Shown: piece by piece, positions 1 to 7,129 of the stretch
Layout: each line of letters opens with the position of its first letter
Position numbering within the stretch: the stretch's first letter is position 1
Origin: JAZBPO01 sp963691775
GTDB lineage: Bacteria > Pseudomonadota > Gammaproteobacteria > Pseudomonadales > Azotimanducaceae
NCBI GenBank assembly: GCA_963691775.1
Contig: OY829369.1
Coordinates: 4,340,001-4,404,000 of the forward strand
Direction: 5' to 3'
Length of the DNA stretch: 64,000 nucleotides
Notes under the pieces: model-generated
What the model saw: only the letters and a program-made list of their open reading frames with translations
Database searches by the model: none
What the model was told of the DNA's origin: nothing
Program-made: the position numbers and the translations under genes

Positions 1-332
1 CCATCTGGGATGCGCCCTTCCCGGACGAGTCCTATATGCAGGGTGCACGTCAGTTTCCATCGCTCGTCCCGATCTTTCCTGACGATCCGGAGATCGAGAA
101 CAATCGGGCGGCATGGAAGGTGCTCGAAGCCTTCGACAAGCCATTCCTGACGGCTTTCTCCGATAGTGATCCCGTGACGGCCGGGGGGCACACCCGGTTC
201 CAGGCGTCTGTTCCTGGCGCACAGGGTCGGCATCACGTCACGCTCCATGGGGCCGGGCACTTTCTGCAGATGCAGTGCGGCGAAACGCTCGCGGGCGTCA
301 TTATCGGTTTCTGCGCGGCGAATCCGCTGTGA
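1..332 (+). CDS. Haloalkane dehalogenase, C-terminal part (5' end outside window)
   Basis: This is the last ~109 residues of an alpha/beta-hydrolase-fold enzyme, open from the left edge (frame begins at base 3). The segment reading DAPFPDESY, then GARQFPSLVP, then FSDSDPVT and the closing GAGHFLQ matches the C-terminal half of haloalkane dehalogenases, which hydrolyse carbon-halogen bonds to alcohols in the cytoplasm. The His of GAGHFLQ is the expected catalytic base; the nucleophilic Asp lies upstream of the window. The stop TGA overlaps the GTG start of the next gene, so the two are probably co-translated. Epoxide hydrolases are the main alternative family, but the FSDSDP and AGHFLQ blocks favour dehalogenase. 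Confidence 0.85.
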   Translation, partial: IWDAPFPDESYMQGARQFPSLVPIFPDDPEIENNRAAWKVLEAFDKPFLTAFSDSDPVTAGGHTRFQASVPGAQGRHHVTLHGAGHFLQMQCGETLAGVIIGFCAANPL

Positions 333-928
333 CCATGGGGATACGCTGGGCAGTACTAATCCTCGTCTGGGGTGGCTTCACGTTCTGGTACACGAGCTTG
401 AGCGGCCCGCTCAGCGACGCGGAGGTCCAGACGTATCTGGCAAGGGCGGCTGCGCAAGGGCGGGACGCAGGGGAGCTTGCGTCGCTTGAGCAATTCATGC
501 GCGCGGACGACGGGGGGCATTTCGTGATGGTCAACGTCCTCGATATGGCGCCGGTCGATGCAGAGGAAAACATGGGGCGCTACATGGCGCACATGTGGCC
601 AGCGTTGTTGTCGCGCGCATGCCACCCCACCTTCGCGGGCCTGTCGATCGCGAACGCGATGGACCTGTCAGGGGTAACCGAGGCGGCGGGTGGCGCTGAG
701 GTCTGGGATCAGGCTGCGCTCATGCGGTATCGATCGCGCCGCGATCTGCTTGAAATCGCTTTCGATCCTGCCTTCGTCGAACCCCATGTTTTCAAGATGA
801 GGGGGCTTACGAAGACGATCGCTTTTCCGGTGAAGCCGGTTCTCGCATACGGTGATCCGCGTTTGCTGCTCGGCGCAGCGCTACTGATCATCGGGTTGCT
901 GATTGATCGCGTGCTCGCCCGCCGTTGA
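329..928 (+). CDS. Membrane-anchored protein with dimeric alpha-beta-barrel-like core
   Basis: A 199-residue protein with an N-terminal membrane segment (about residues 4-20, IRWAVLILVWGGFTFWY) and a second at the C-terminus (LLLGAALLIIGLLI). The middle part (FVMVNVLDMAP, later MRYRSRRDLLEIAFDP and a terminal F-P-V block) resembles the small dimeric alpha-beta-barrel domains seen in DUF1330/ABM-like proteins, but I do not recognise the exact family. The start is taken as GTG at 329, which overlaps the dehalogenase stop as GTGA; an ATG six bases later is possible. Coupling to a dehalogenase gene suggests a linked role, which is inference only. Function unknown. Confidence 0.6.
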   Translation: MTMGIRWAVLILVWGGFTFWYTSLSGPLSDAEVQTYLARAAAQGRDAGELASLEQFMRADDGGHFVMVNVLDMAPVDAEENMGRYMAHMWPALLSRACHPTFAGLSIANAMDLSGVTEAAGGAEVWDQAALMRYRSRRDLLEIAFDPAFVEPHVFKMRGLTKTIAFPVKPVLAYGDPRLLLGAALLIIGLLIDRVLARR

Positions 929-952
929 GGCGGTCGGGCAAGGGCGCGCGGA

Positions 953-1441
953 TCAATGCTTGTGCCTCTTCCGCATCATCTCGTTCAGGAACTTCACCAT
1001 CGTCAGCGCTTCTTTCGGGTCCATGCGTCCGATGGGGCCGGCGCTGTAGGTGGCCGCCGCCACGCGTCCGTCCTGCCGCAGCAGGAACTCCGAAGGTTGG
1101 ATGAAGTCGCGTCGGCCGTCCCAGAACGCCCCTATCGCGTCTCCGATCTGGCGCGTCACGCCGATGGCGACGGGGTAGGAGAGGCCTTCGGCGATCGGCG
1201 CCGTGTGTTCGGCATCGTCCACCGTGCCAGCGATCATGCTCACACCCTCTGCCAGGAACTCGTCACGGAGCTCCTCGTAGCCGGCGAGAAGCCGGCGGCA
1301 ATAGGGTCACCAGTGGCCGCGGTAGAAGAGAACGAATGTCCAGGGGGTTTCGAGCTCGGTCGGCAGCATGCGCGTGCCGCCGCCGAATAGCTCGAGGGTG
1401 ATCTCGGGGAAACTGTCCCCGGCGTCCAGCTTGGTGCTCAT
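953..1441 (-). CDS. Peroxiredoxin-like (AhpC/TSA) probable selenoprotein, UGA at the active site
   Basis: Read through a single in-frame TGA (1309-1307) this gives one 162-residue thioredoxin-fold protein of the redoxin/AhpC-TSA type. The sequence before the TGA ends FVLFYRGHW and the sequence after begins PYCRRLL, so the TGA stands exactly where the family has the first Cys of GHWCPYC; Sec45 would form a U-P-Y-C pair with Cys48. Downstream blocks typical of the family follow (FPV/YPVAIGVTR, IQPSEFLL, YSAGPIGR). The ATG at 1441 has a GGGAGG ribosome site about 6 nt upstream. The final stop at 953 is also TGA. A hairpin lies just 3' of the internal TGA. Expected role: thiol/selenol peroxide or disulfide reduction in the cytosol. 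The alternative is a nonsense-mutated pseudogene, which the intact reading frame on both sides argues against. Confidence 0.8.
1270..1292 (-). promoter_or_regulatory. Candidate bacterial SECIS hairpin
   Basis: On the coding strand, GCUUCUCG (1292-1285) can pair with CGAGGAGC (1277-1270) with one G-U pair, closing a 7-nt loop CCGGCUA. If the closing G-C pair opens, the loop begins with G. The loop starts about 22 nt after the UGA, inside the distance range described for bacterial SECIS elements. A competing hairpin, GCCGGC/GCCGGC with loop UUCUC, occupies overlapping bases. High GC makes chance hairpins likely, so the assignment depends on the coding evidence. Confidence 0.45.
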
Positions 1442-1500
1442 AGGCGCCTCCCGTGTCTCGCCTGAGCGTGCGCCCGGACGGAGCGGGCGTCCAGCGGGCT

Positions 1501-2538
1501 TCAAGTACCGCCGACGATGAGCGCGTCGCTGTTCGGCGGCAGATCGAAGGTCATGAAGTCGTTGGTGAGCATCACATCGCTCGGCAGATCTCTGCGCCAG
1601 ATGCGCTCCATGAGCGAGTTCTGCGGCGCCGGAACGAGGTGATAGAACCCGAGTTGGCCTACATTGACGCGCCCCGCCATCTCGATCATCGAGCGCACGC
1701 TCGCGTGGTAATCCTGGATGTCGAGGAAGATCTTTGCGCGCCGATCCTGGCCAGAGGCGCGCGCCGCGGTCTCCATGGCCTGCACGATCGGCGTCGAGAG
1801 ACCGTCAGAGAGTAGGAGATCGACGTCCTGTGCCGCGGTTTCCAGTCCGTCCGAGACGATCGTGTCTCCGGTCACCACCACCGAGCGGCCGCCGTAGTCG
1901 AAGCGATAGCCGAGTGCTGGCGCGACCGGCGCATGATTGACCGGGAAGGCGGTAACGACGAGACCGTCCTCGTCCAGCACCACGCCTTCCTCCACCGCGC
2001 GCGCTTCGAGCCGCCCCAGTTCCGGGGGCAGAAGATCAGCGCCGTGATGACCGGTGCGGTAGCTGTTGTCGAGAGCGTAGGCCCGGTTCAGGCCGGATAC
2101 GACCGTCTCTACACCGCCGGGGCCGATGATCTGCAGCGGTTGCGGCCGGCCCGCCACCCAGGACATGAGATTGAATTCCGGGATGTCGGCGATGTGATCG
2201 GCGTGGTAGTGCGTGACGAAGATGGCGCGCAGGTTCTCGAGCGCGAGGGGCGCGAGCACCGCCGTTTCGTGCGAGGCCATGCCCGCATCGACCACGTAGA
2301 TGCGCTCGTCGACGAGCATGGCGACGCAGGCCTGGGCCCGATCGCGCACCGGCAGCGGCGCGGCCGTCCCGCACATGAACACTCGCATGCCGCCTTCAGG
2401 GGGAGATTGGGGCGGCTCCGCCACGCGCGCTGCGAGCGCGGCGTTCATTAGGGCGTTCTGGCCGGACTCGGTGCGCGTGGCGATGAGAAAGGCGGCGAGC
2501 GCGACGACCGCGCCGGCGATGATCAGGAGTGTGCGCAA
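1501..2538 (-). CDS. Membrane-anchored or exported metallo-beta-lactamase-fold hydrolase
   Basis: A 345-residue protein with an N-terminal hydrophobic segment (residues 3-20) that is a signal peptide or anchor. The metal-binding motif THYHADH is at residues 109-115, with later conserved blocks FPVNHAPVAPALGYRF, VVTGDT and a downstream Asp/His region, as in the RNase Z/arylsulfatase branch of the fold. The N-terminal segment places the hydrolase domain in the periplasm, which argues against a tRNA-processing role. It lies 59 bp upstream of the UGA-containing peroxiredoxin on the same strand, so the two may share a transcript. Its promoter region, shared with the divergent glycosyltransferase gene, carries a 9-bp-arm inverted repeat. 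Substrate unknown. Confidence 0.75.
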   Translation of the reverse strand: MRTLLIIAGAVVALAAFLIATRTESGQNALMNAALAARVAEPPQSPPEGGMRVFMCGTAAPLPVRDRAQACVAMLVDERIYVVDAGMASHETAVLAPLALENLRAIFVTHYHADHIADIPEFNLMSWVAGRPQPLQIIGPGGVETVVSGLNRAYALDNSYRTGHHGADLLPPELGRLEARAVEEGVVLDEDGLVVTAFPVNHAPVAPALGYRFDYGGRSVVVTGDTIVSDGLETAAQDVDLLLSDGLSTPIVQAMETAARASGQDRRAKIFLDIQDYHASVRSMIEMAGRVNVGQLGFYHLVPAPQNSLMERIWRRDLPSDVMLTNDFMTFDLPPNSDALIVGGT

Positions 2539-2565
2539 GGGGCCTCCCCGAAGGCATGCGGTGTT

Positions 2566-2588
2566 CGTCTAATGATATCCATTAGACG
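2566..2588. promoter_or_regulatory. Perfect inverted repeat, candidate operator
   Basis: CGTCTAATG (2566-2574) and CATTAGACG (2580-2588) are perfect 9-bp arms around the spacer ATATC. The site is AT-rich against its GC-rich surroundings and lies in the 151-bp gap between divergently transcribed genes (starts at 2538 and 2690). Size and symmetry fit a dimeric HTH repressor. No dedicated regulator gene is adjacent. Confidence 0.5.
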
Positions 2589-2599
2589 TGCCGATGAAA

Positions 2600-2612
2600 C
2601 GTGTCTGACACG
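2600..2612. promoter_or_regulatory. Second inverted repeat in the same divergent promoter region
   Basis: CGTGTC and GACACG form perfect 6-bp arms around a single T, 11 bp beyond the longer repeat at 2566-2588. It could be a second half of a composite operator or chance; it is too compact to be a terminator. Confidence 0.25.
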
Positions 2613-2689
2613 GGCGCCGGGTCGGCGCGGCCGCTGTGGTAACGTGCGGCGCCTTGCGATCAGCCACACGCGAAGTCGACGAGCATTCC

Positions 2690-3412
2690 ATGACCTTACG
2701 GGCCCCCAGTCTGTCCATCGTGATTCCGACGTTGAATGAAGCGGATCGGTTGCCGAAGTTGCTGAACCAGCTCTCCAGCGCGCGCGATCGTGGCGCTGAG
2801 ATCGTCGTGGTCGACGGCGGCAGCAATGACGGTACGGCGCGGATCGCCCAGGAAGGGGGCGTACACGTCATCTGGAGCCCGCGCGGTCGCGCGACGCAAC
2901 TGCAGGCGGGTGTCGACGCGAGTAGCGGTGATGCTCTCTGGCTATTGCACGCGGATTCGGACATCGATCCGATGTCGGATCAGCACGTCGTCTGGGCGCT
3001 CGCCGACTCCCTGCGCCCCTGGGGGCGTTTCTCGGCGCGTCTCGATGGCCGGCATCCGATGCTCCACGTCATTGCGCGCATGATGAACTTGCGCTCGCGC
3101 CTGACTGGCGTGGCGACAGGGGACCAGGGGCTCTTCATGCGTCGGGAGATCCTCGAGCGGATCGGCGGCATACCGCAGCAGCCGCTCATGGAAGACGTCG
3201 AGCTCTGCAAGCGCCTGCGCGATCACTGTCCGCCGATCTGCCTCGGCAAGCGAGTGACGTCGAGCGGCCGCCGCTGGATGCATCACGGCGTCTGGCGCAC
3301 GACGCTGCTCATGTGGCGATTGCGCTACGACTACTGGCGCGGCGCCGACGCGGCCGAGCTCGCGGCGCGCTATCGGGTCAGCGATCAGCCCGGTTCGGCA
3401 TCGCCTGCGTGA
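2690..3412 (+). CDS. TIGR04283-type (arsenosugar-associated) glycosyltransferase
   Basis: A 240-residue GT-A fold, family 2-like glycosyltransferase. The N-terminus LSIVIPTLNEADRL, then VVVDGGSNDGT, the nucleotide-sugar block LLHADSD (DxD-like) and the acceptor-side GVATGDQGLFMRR and PLMEDVELC are all in order. The combination matches the TIGR04283 family, which in many bacteria is paired with a TIGR04282 protein and has been linked to arsenosugar biosynthesis. That partner follows with a GTGA overlap. No arsM or arsS-like radical SAM gene is in the window, so the arsenic link is family knowledge, not shown here. Soluble, probably membrane-associated cytoplasmic enzyme. Confidence 0.82.
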   Translation: MTLRAPSLSIVIPTLNEADRLPKLLNQLSSARDRGAEIVVVDGGSNDGTARIAQEGGVHVIWSPRGRATQLQAGVDASSGDALWLLHADSDIDPMSDQHVVWALADSLRPWGRFSARLDGRHPMLHVIARMMNLRSRLTGVATGDQGLFMRREILERIGGIPQQPLMEDVELCKRLRDHCPPICLGKRVTSSGRRWMHHGVWRTTLLMWRLRYDYWRGADAAELAARYRVSDQPGSASPA

Positions 3413-4029
3413 GGCCGGTACGCGTGCAGGTGTTTGCACGCGATCCCGTCCCCGGGCAGACCAAGACCCGACTTATTCCCGCCCTCGGCGCGGCTGGCGC
3501 CTGCAACTGCTACCGCTGTCTGCTGGGCGCGATGCTCGAACGCGTGCACGAAGCAGGTGTTGGTGAGATCGAACTCTGGGCGGACCAGATGCCGGCGACG
3601 GACGAGCTCGCCGGTCTCGCTGATGGCGTTGGCGCATCGCTACGGCTCCAGCGCGGCGAGGATCTAGGTGCGCGCATGGCGCATGCGCTCGAGGATGCGC
3701 TTGCCGACGGCGTGCTGCCGGTGCTCGTCGGCTCCGACGTCATGGGACTGCAGTCGCGACATGTTCAGGATGCGGCAGCGCGATTGCGCAGCGGCGTGGT
3801 CGCTGTGTTCGCGCCGGCCGAAGATGGTGGCTACGGTCTGGTCGGGTTGAGCGCGCCCTGGCGTGCGCTCTTCGAGGACGTGCCCTGGGGGACGAGCGAC
3901 GTCCTCGCCGTCACCCGCGAGCGTACGATCGGTCGCGAGGTGGCATGGCTTGATGCCGTGTGGGACGTCGACGTGCCGGCCGATCTCGCGCGCCTCCAGG
4001 GCGATCGATTCAGCGCCTGCCGGCCGTGA
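3409..4029 (+). CDS. TIGR04282-type (arsenosugar-associated) glycosyltransferase/nucleotidyltransferase-like protein
   Basis: A 206-residue protein starting with GTG at 3409 that overlaps the previous stop. VQVFARDPVPGQTKTRL at the N-terminus is the nucleotide-binding signature of this family (compare CofC/MobA-like transferases). MAHALEDAL, VLVGSDVMGL and FAPAEDGGYGLVGL follow in the usual order, with VPWGTSDV near the end. In most members the third block reads close to GSDCPGL or GTDIPGL; here V-M replaces the usual C/I-P. The partner gene is immediately upstream and the next gene begins by another GTGA overlap, so three genes form one translational unit. Arsenosugar function is inferred from the family name only. 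Confidence 0.78.
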   Translation: MRPVRVQVFARDPVPGQTKTRLIPALGAAGACNCYRCLLGAMLERVHEAGVGEIELWADQMPATDELAGLADGVGASLRLQRGEDLGARMAHALEDALADGVLPVLVGSDVMGLQSRHVQDAAARLRSGVVAVFAPAEDGGYGLVGLSAPWRALFEDVPWGTSDVLAVTRERTIGREVAWLDAVWDVDVPADLARLQGDRFSACRP

Positions 4030-4475
4030 GACTCTTCGTGTACGGCACGCTAGCCTCCGAGGCGCTAACCGGTGTGCGTGGGCGCGCGCGTCCGGCATTG
4101 CTTGAAGCGCATGCGCGCGTTCGGGTGCGCGGAGAAGCCTGTCCCGCAGCCCGATTCCGTCCGGGCGTGCGCATAGAGGGGCATGTAGTCGATCGGATGC
4201 CGCGCGGATGCCTGCGTTCTCTCGACGCCTTTGAGGGCAGCGAGTACCGTCGGGTGGTGCGTCGAGTCCGCACGGAAGCTGGGAGCGGGCGCCTAGCTTC
4301 GTGCCGGCGCCGGGCGGACGGTCGCGGCCCCCTTGAGCGCCCCGGGGATTCGGACGCGTTCCGACGCGACGACGGTGACGACTATCTGCTGCGCTGCCGG
4401 CTCGGTCGCGCCTTTCGTCGCGGCGCGCTCGGACAGGGCGCCCGGCGCCACGGTCGAAGGCTACGGAATACCTGA
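4026..4475 (+). CDS. Gamma-glutamylcyclotransferase (AIG2)-like protein
   Basis: A 149-residue protein opening RLFVYGTLAS, the substrate-loop signature of the AIG2/GGCT fold, followed by IEGHVVD and SLDAFEGSEYRRV, where the Glu of FEG is the catalytic acid position. Family enzymes release 5-oxoproline from gamma-glutamyl compounds. The C-terminal third is unusually Arg/Gly-rich (from about residue 95) and fits the family poorly, although a weak match (DAFRRDD..DYLLRC) stays in frame, so either divergence or an undetected indel is possible. The GTG start overlaps the upstream stop by 4 bp, and the rhomboid gene follows after 3 bp. Confidence 0.6.
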   Translation: MRLFVYGTLASEALTGVRGRARPALLEAHARVRVRGEACPAARFRPGVRIEGHVVDRMPRGCLRSLDAFEGSEYRRVVRRVRTEAGSGRLASCRRRADGRGPLERPGDSDAFRRDDGDDYLLRCRLGRAFRRGALGQGARRHGRRLRNT

Positions 4476-4478
4476 CGC

Positions 4479-5237
4479 ATGTTTCCCATCCGCGACGAGA
4501 ACCCTACGGCTCATCGGCCCTACGTGACCTTCGTGCTCATCGCAGCGAATGTGGTCGTCTGGGGCCTGCTGCAGGGCTTCGGTTTCTCGAACGCCTTTCC
4601 TGCTTCCTTGTGCACCCACGCGTTGATCCCGGGCGATCTGCTCGGCCTTGTCGACCCCGGCACGCGCATCGGTATCGCCGAAGGAATGGCCTGCCGCCTC
4701 GGCTACGAGAGCCACCCCGAGACGCTGCTCTGGTCGATGTTCATGCACGGTTCCTGGATGCATATCATCGGCAATCTCTGGTTCCTGTGGATCTTCGGCG
4801 ACAACGTCGAGGACGTGATGGGCCCGTTCCGGTTCGCGCTCTTCTATTTGCTCTGTGGTCTCGCGGCCGCCCTCGCGCAGATCGCCTCAGCGCCGTCCTC
4901 GCTCGTACCCATGGTGGGTGCCTCCGGCGCGATCGGTGGCGTCATGGGCGCCTACGCACGGCTGTATCCGCGGGCGCGGGTCCACATGCTCGTGTTCTTC
5001 GGCATTCTGGTGACGACGATCTCGGTGCCTGCGATCTTCATGCTGGGCTACTGGTTCCTGCTCCAGGTGCTGTCCGGCCTGCCCCCGGTCGGGGACGCGG
5101 TCGGCGGTGTTGCGTTCTGGGCGCACGTCGGTGGCTTCCTGGCGGGCCTGGGTCTGTCGTTCGTGTTCGTGCGTGATGACCTGATGGATGCGCGCGCGCA
5201 GCGTACGCCGCGGCGCGCCGACAGAAGTTGGCTGTGA
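4479..5237 (+). CDS. Rhomboid-family intramembrane serine protease
   Basis: A 252-residue polytopic membrane protein. The first helix (residues 14-32) is followed by a soluble loop, then SMFMHGSWMHIIGN (the His/Asn oxyanion region), the nucleophile motif GASGAIGG with Ser149, and the base in WAHVGGF with His216. These are the complete catalytic features of active rhomboids, which cleave transmembrane helices in the inner membrane. The N-terminal PIRDENPT motif is typical of the bacterial subfamily of about this length. It begins 3 bp after the AIG2-like gene. Substrate cannot be deduced. Confidence 0.92.
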   Translation: MFPIRDENPTAHRPYVTFVLIAANVVVWGLLQGFGFSNAFPASLCTHALIPGDLLGLVDPGTRIGIAEGMACRLGYESHPETLLWSMFMHGSWMHIIGNLWFLWIFGDNVEDVMGPFRFALFYLLCGLAAALAQIASAPSSLVPMVGASGAIGGVMGAYARLYPRARVHMLVFFGILVTTISVPAIFMLGYWFLLQVLSGLPPVGDAVGGVAFWAHVGGFLAGLGLSFVFVRDDLMDARAQRTPRRADRSWL

Positions 5238-5272
5238 AGCGAGCCGCAGGTTTCGCAAGGGGAGGGCAGTAG

Positions 5273-6853
5273 ATGATTCCGGACTGGCTACCGAGCGCGG
5301 TCTTCTATCAGATCTATCCGCAGAGCTTCAGCGATTCGAACGGTGACGGCATCGGTGACCTGCAAGGGATTATCGATCGATTGCCGTACCTGCAGGACCT
5401 TGGCGTCACAGCGCTCTGGCTCAATCCGATCTTCGATTCGCCCTTTCTCGATGCCGGCTACGACGTGCGTGACTACTTTCGCGTGGCGGACCGCTACGGC
5501 GAGAACGCCGACGTCGAGCGTTTGTGCACCGAGGCGCACGCACGCGGCATCCGGGTCTGCCTCGACCTGGTCGCCGGCCATACCTCTTGGGAGCACGAAG
5601 GCTTTCTTGCTTCGGCGCTGGCCGAGGCGAACGAGTGGTCCGACCGCTTCGTCTGGTCAGACAATCCCTGGCTCACGCGCGACGGCGACATGACGCTGGT
5701 ATCCGGTACGGCAGATCGTCATGGCGCCTACGGCGTAAATTTTTTCGCGCACCAGCCCGCGCTCAACTATGGCTTCGCTGAGCCTCGGCGCTCCTGGCAG
5801 CAGACGCCCGATGCGCCGGGGCCACGGGCGAATCGAGCCATGCTCCGCGAGATCATGGCGTTCTGGTTCGATATGGGCGTGGACGGCTTCCGCGTCGATC
5901 TCGCGGCGACGCTGGTGAAGCGTGATCCGTCGCAGGCGGCGGTTCGCGCACTCTGGCGCGAAATGCGGACCTGGCTGGACGCCGAGTACCCGGGGCGGGT
6001 GCTGATCAGCGAGTGGGGCGATCCGGCTCGCTCGATCAGCGCCGGTTTCCACGTCGACTTCATGCTGCATTTCGGCACGCCCGGCTATCCGGAGCTCATG
6101 TTCAACGGCGAGGGGTTCGGCCAGGTCCGCAGCGGCGTACCGAACTGCTTCTTCGACCGCGCAGGCCGCGGCGACTTCCGCCACTTCGAGCGCAACTTCG
6201 ATCTCCAGCAGGAGGGCATCGCCGGCGGCGGCTTCGTCGGTCTGCCGACGGCGAACCACGATTTTCAGCGGCCGGGATGTGCGGGCCGACGTCCGGACGA
6301 GCTCGAGACGATCCATGCGCTGCTCATGACCTGGCCGTCCGTGCCCTTTCTGTACTACGGCGACGAGATTGGCATGCGGTATCTGCCCGAACTGCCCTCG
6401 CGCGAGGGCGCGTATGAGCGCACTGGCACGCGCACGCCCATGCAGTGGGCCGCGGGCGCGGGGGCGGGTTTCTCGACGGCAGACGAAGTCGAGTTCTATC
6501 TCCCGCTCGATCCCGATCCCGCTCGACCCGACGTCGCCAGCCAGCGGGACAACGAGGACTCGCTCTGGCATGCCTCCCGGACGCTCGTGCACTTGCGGCG
6601 TCAGGAAGCCGCGCTACGCGCGGATGCGCCCTGTGAGCGCCTCGATCAGGGCGAGGGTTATCCGCTCGCGTACCTACGAGGTACGGCGGACGACGGCATC
6701 GTGGTTGTCATCATGGCGTCCGAAGGTTCGGCTGAATTTCAGGTGCCTGCGGATCTCGCGCTCGGCGAGTGTCTTGCGGGGCGTGGTACACGCGTGGAGG
6801 GGCAGAGCGTTTGCCTTGAAGGCCCGGCCTGGGGCGTCTGGCGCGTAGCTTGA
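5273..6853 (+). CDS. GH13 alpha-glucosidase/amylase-family enzyme
   Basis: A 526-residue (beta/alpha)8-barrel glycoside hydrolase. FYQIYPQSFSDSNGDGIGDL is the hallmark of the oligo-1,6-glucosidase/trehalose-synthase-like branch. The catalytic triad is visible: nucleophile Asp209 in DGFRVDL, acid/base Glu247 in LISEWGD, and Asp330 in TANHD. A usual C-terminal beta domain closes the protein. There is no signal peptide, so it acts in the cytoplasm on alpha-glucosides. The ribosome site GGGGAGGG lies about 9 nt before the ATG. No sugar transporter or regulator is nearby, so substrate (maltose, trehalose, sucrose or other) is open. Confidence 0.88.
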   Translation: MIPDWLPSAVFYQIYPQSFSDSNGDGIGDLQGIIDRLPYLQDLGVTALWLNPIFDSPFLDAGYDVRDYFRVADRYGENADVERLCTEAHARGIRVCLDLVAGHTSWEHEGFLASALAEANEWSDRFVWSDNPWLTRDGDMTLVSGTADRHGAYGVNFFAHQPALNYGFAEPRRSWQQTPDAPGPRANRAMLREIMAFWFDMGVDGFRVDLAATLVKRDPSQAAVRALWREMRTWLDAEYPGRVLISEWGDPARSISAGFHVDFMLHFGTPGYPELMFNGEGFGQVRSGVPNCFFDRAGRGDFRHFERNFDLQQEGIAGGGFVGLPTANHDFQRPGCAGRRPDELETIHALLMTWPSVPFLYYGDEIGMRYLPELPSREGAYERTGTRTPMQWAAGAGAGFSTADEVEFYLPLDPDPARPDVASQRDNEDSLWHASRTLVHLRRQEAALRADAPCERLDQGEGYPLAYLRGTADDGIVVVIMASEGSAEFQVPADLALGECLAGRGTRVEGQSVCLEGPAWGVWRVA

Positions 6854-7129
6854 TCAGGTCTCGGCGGGCGGATCGAGCTCGAGCTCGCGATCGACCGAGT
6901 GCGCCAGCAGAGAGAGGCCGGTATAGAGGGTCGTCGGCAAGGGGACAAGGGCGGTGACGAAGGTGAGGCTGTCCGCGTTCGTGAGGGCGACGCCGGTGTA
7001 GCGCAACGCCGGCGTAGCGCAATAGCAGCAACATCCGATTCCCCCGCTTCTCTTCGGCCAAGCGCAACAAGGTATCGGGGCCCCGGCCACGCGCGTAGAC
7101 TCGACAGCCTTCTCGCACAGGGGCCGTGC

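Noticed and set aside
2036..2374. Antisense frames within the metallo-hydrolase gene examined for a second UGA-interrupted gene
   Set aside because: No conserved redox motif flanks any in-frame TGA here; only the peroxiredoxin shows the pattern.
6854..7129. Minus-strand frame ending YTGVALTNADSLTFVTALVPLPTTLYTG, faintly like a small YceK-type lipoprotein
   Set aside because: No start codon with a signal peptide in the same frame, and the lipobox would need a frameshift; left unannotated.
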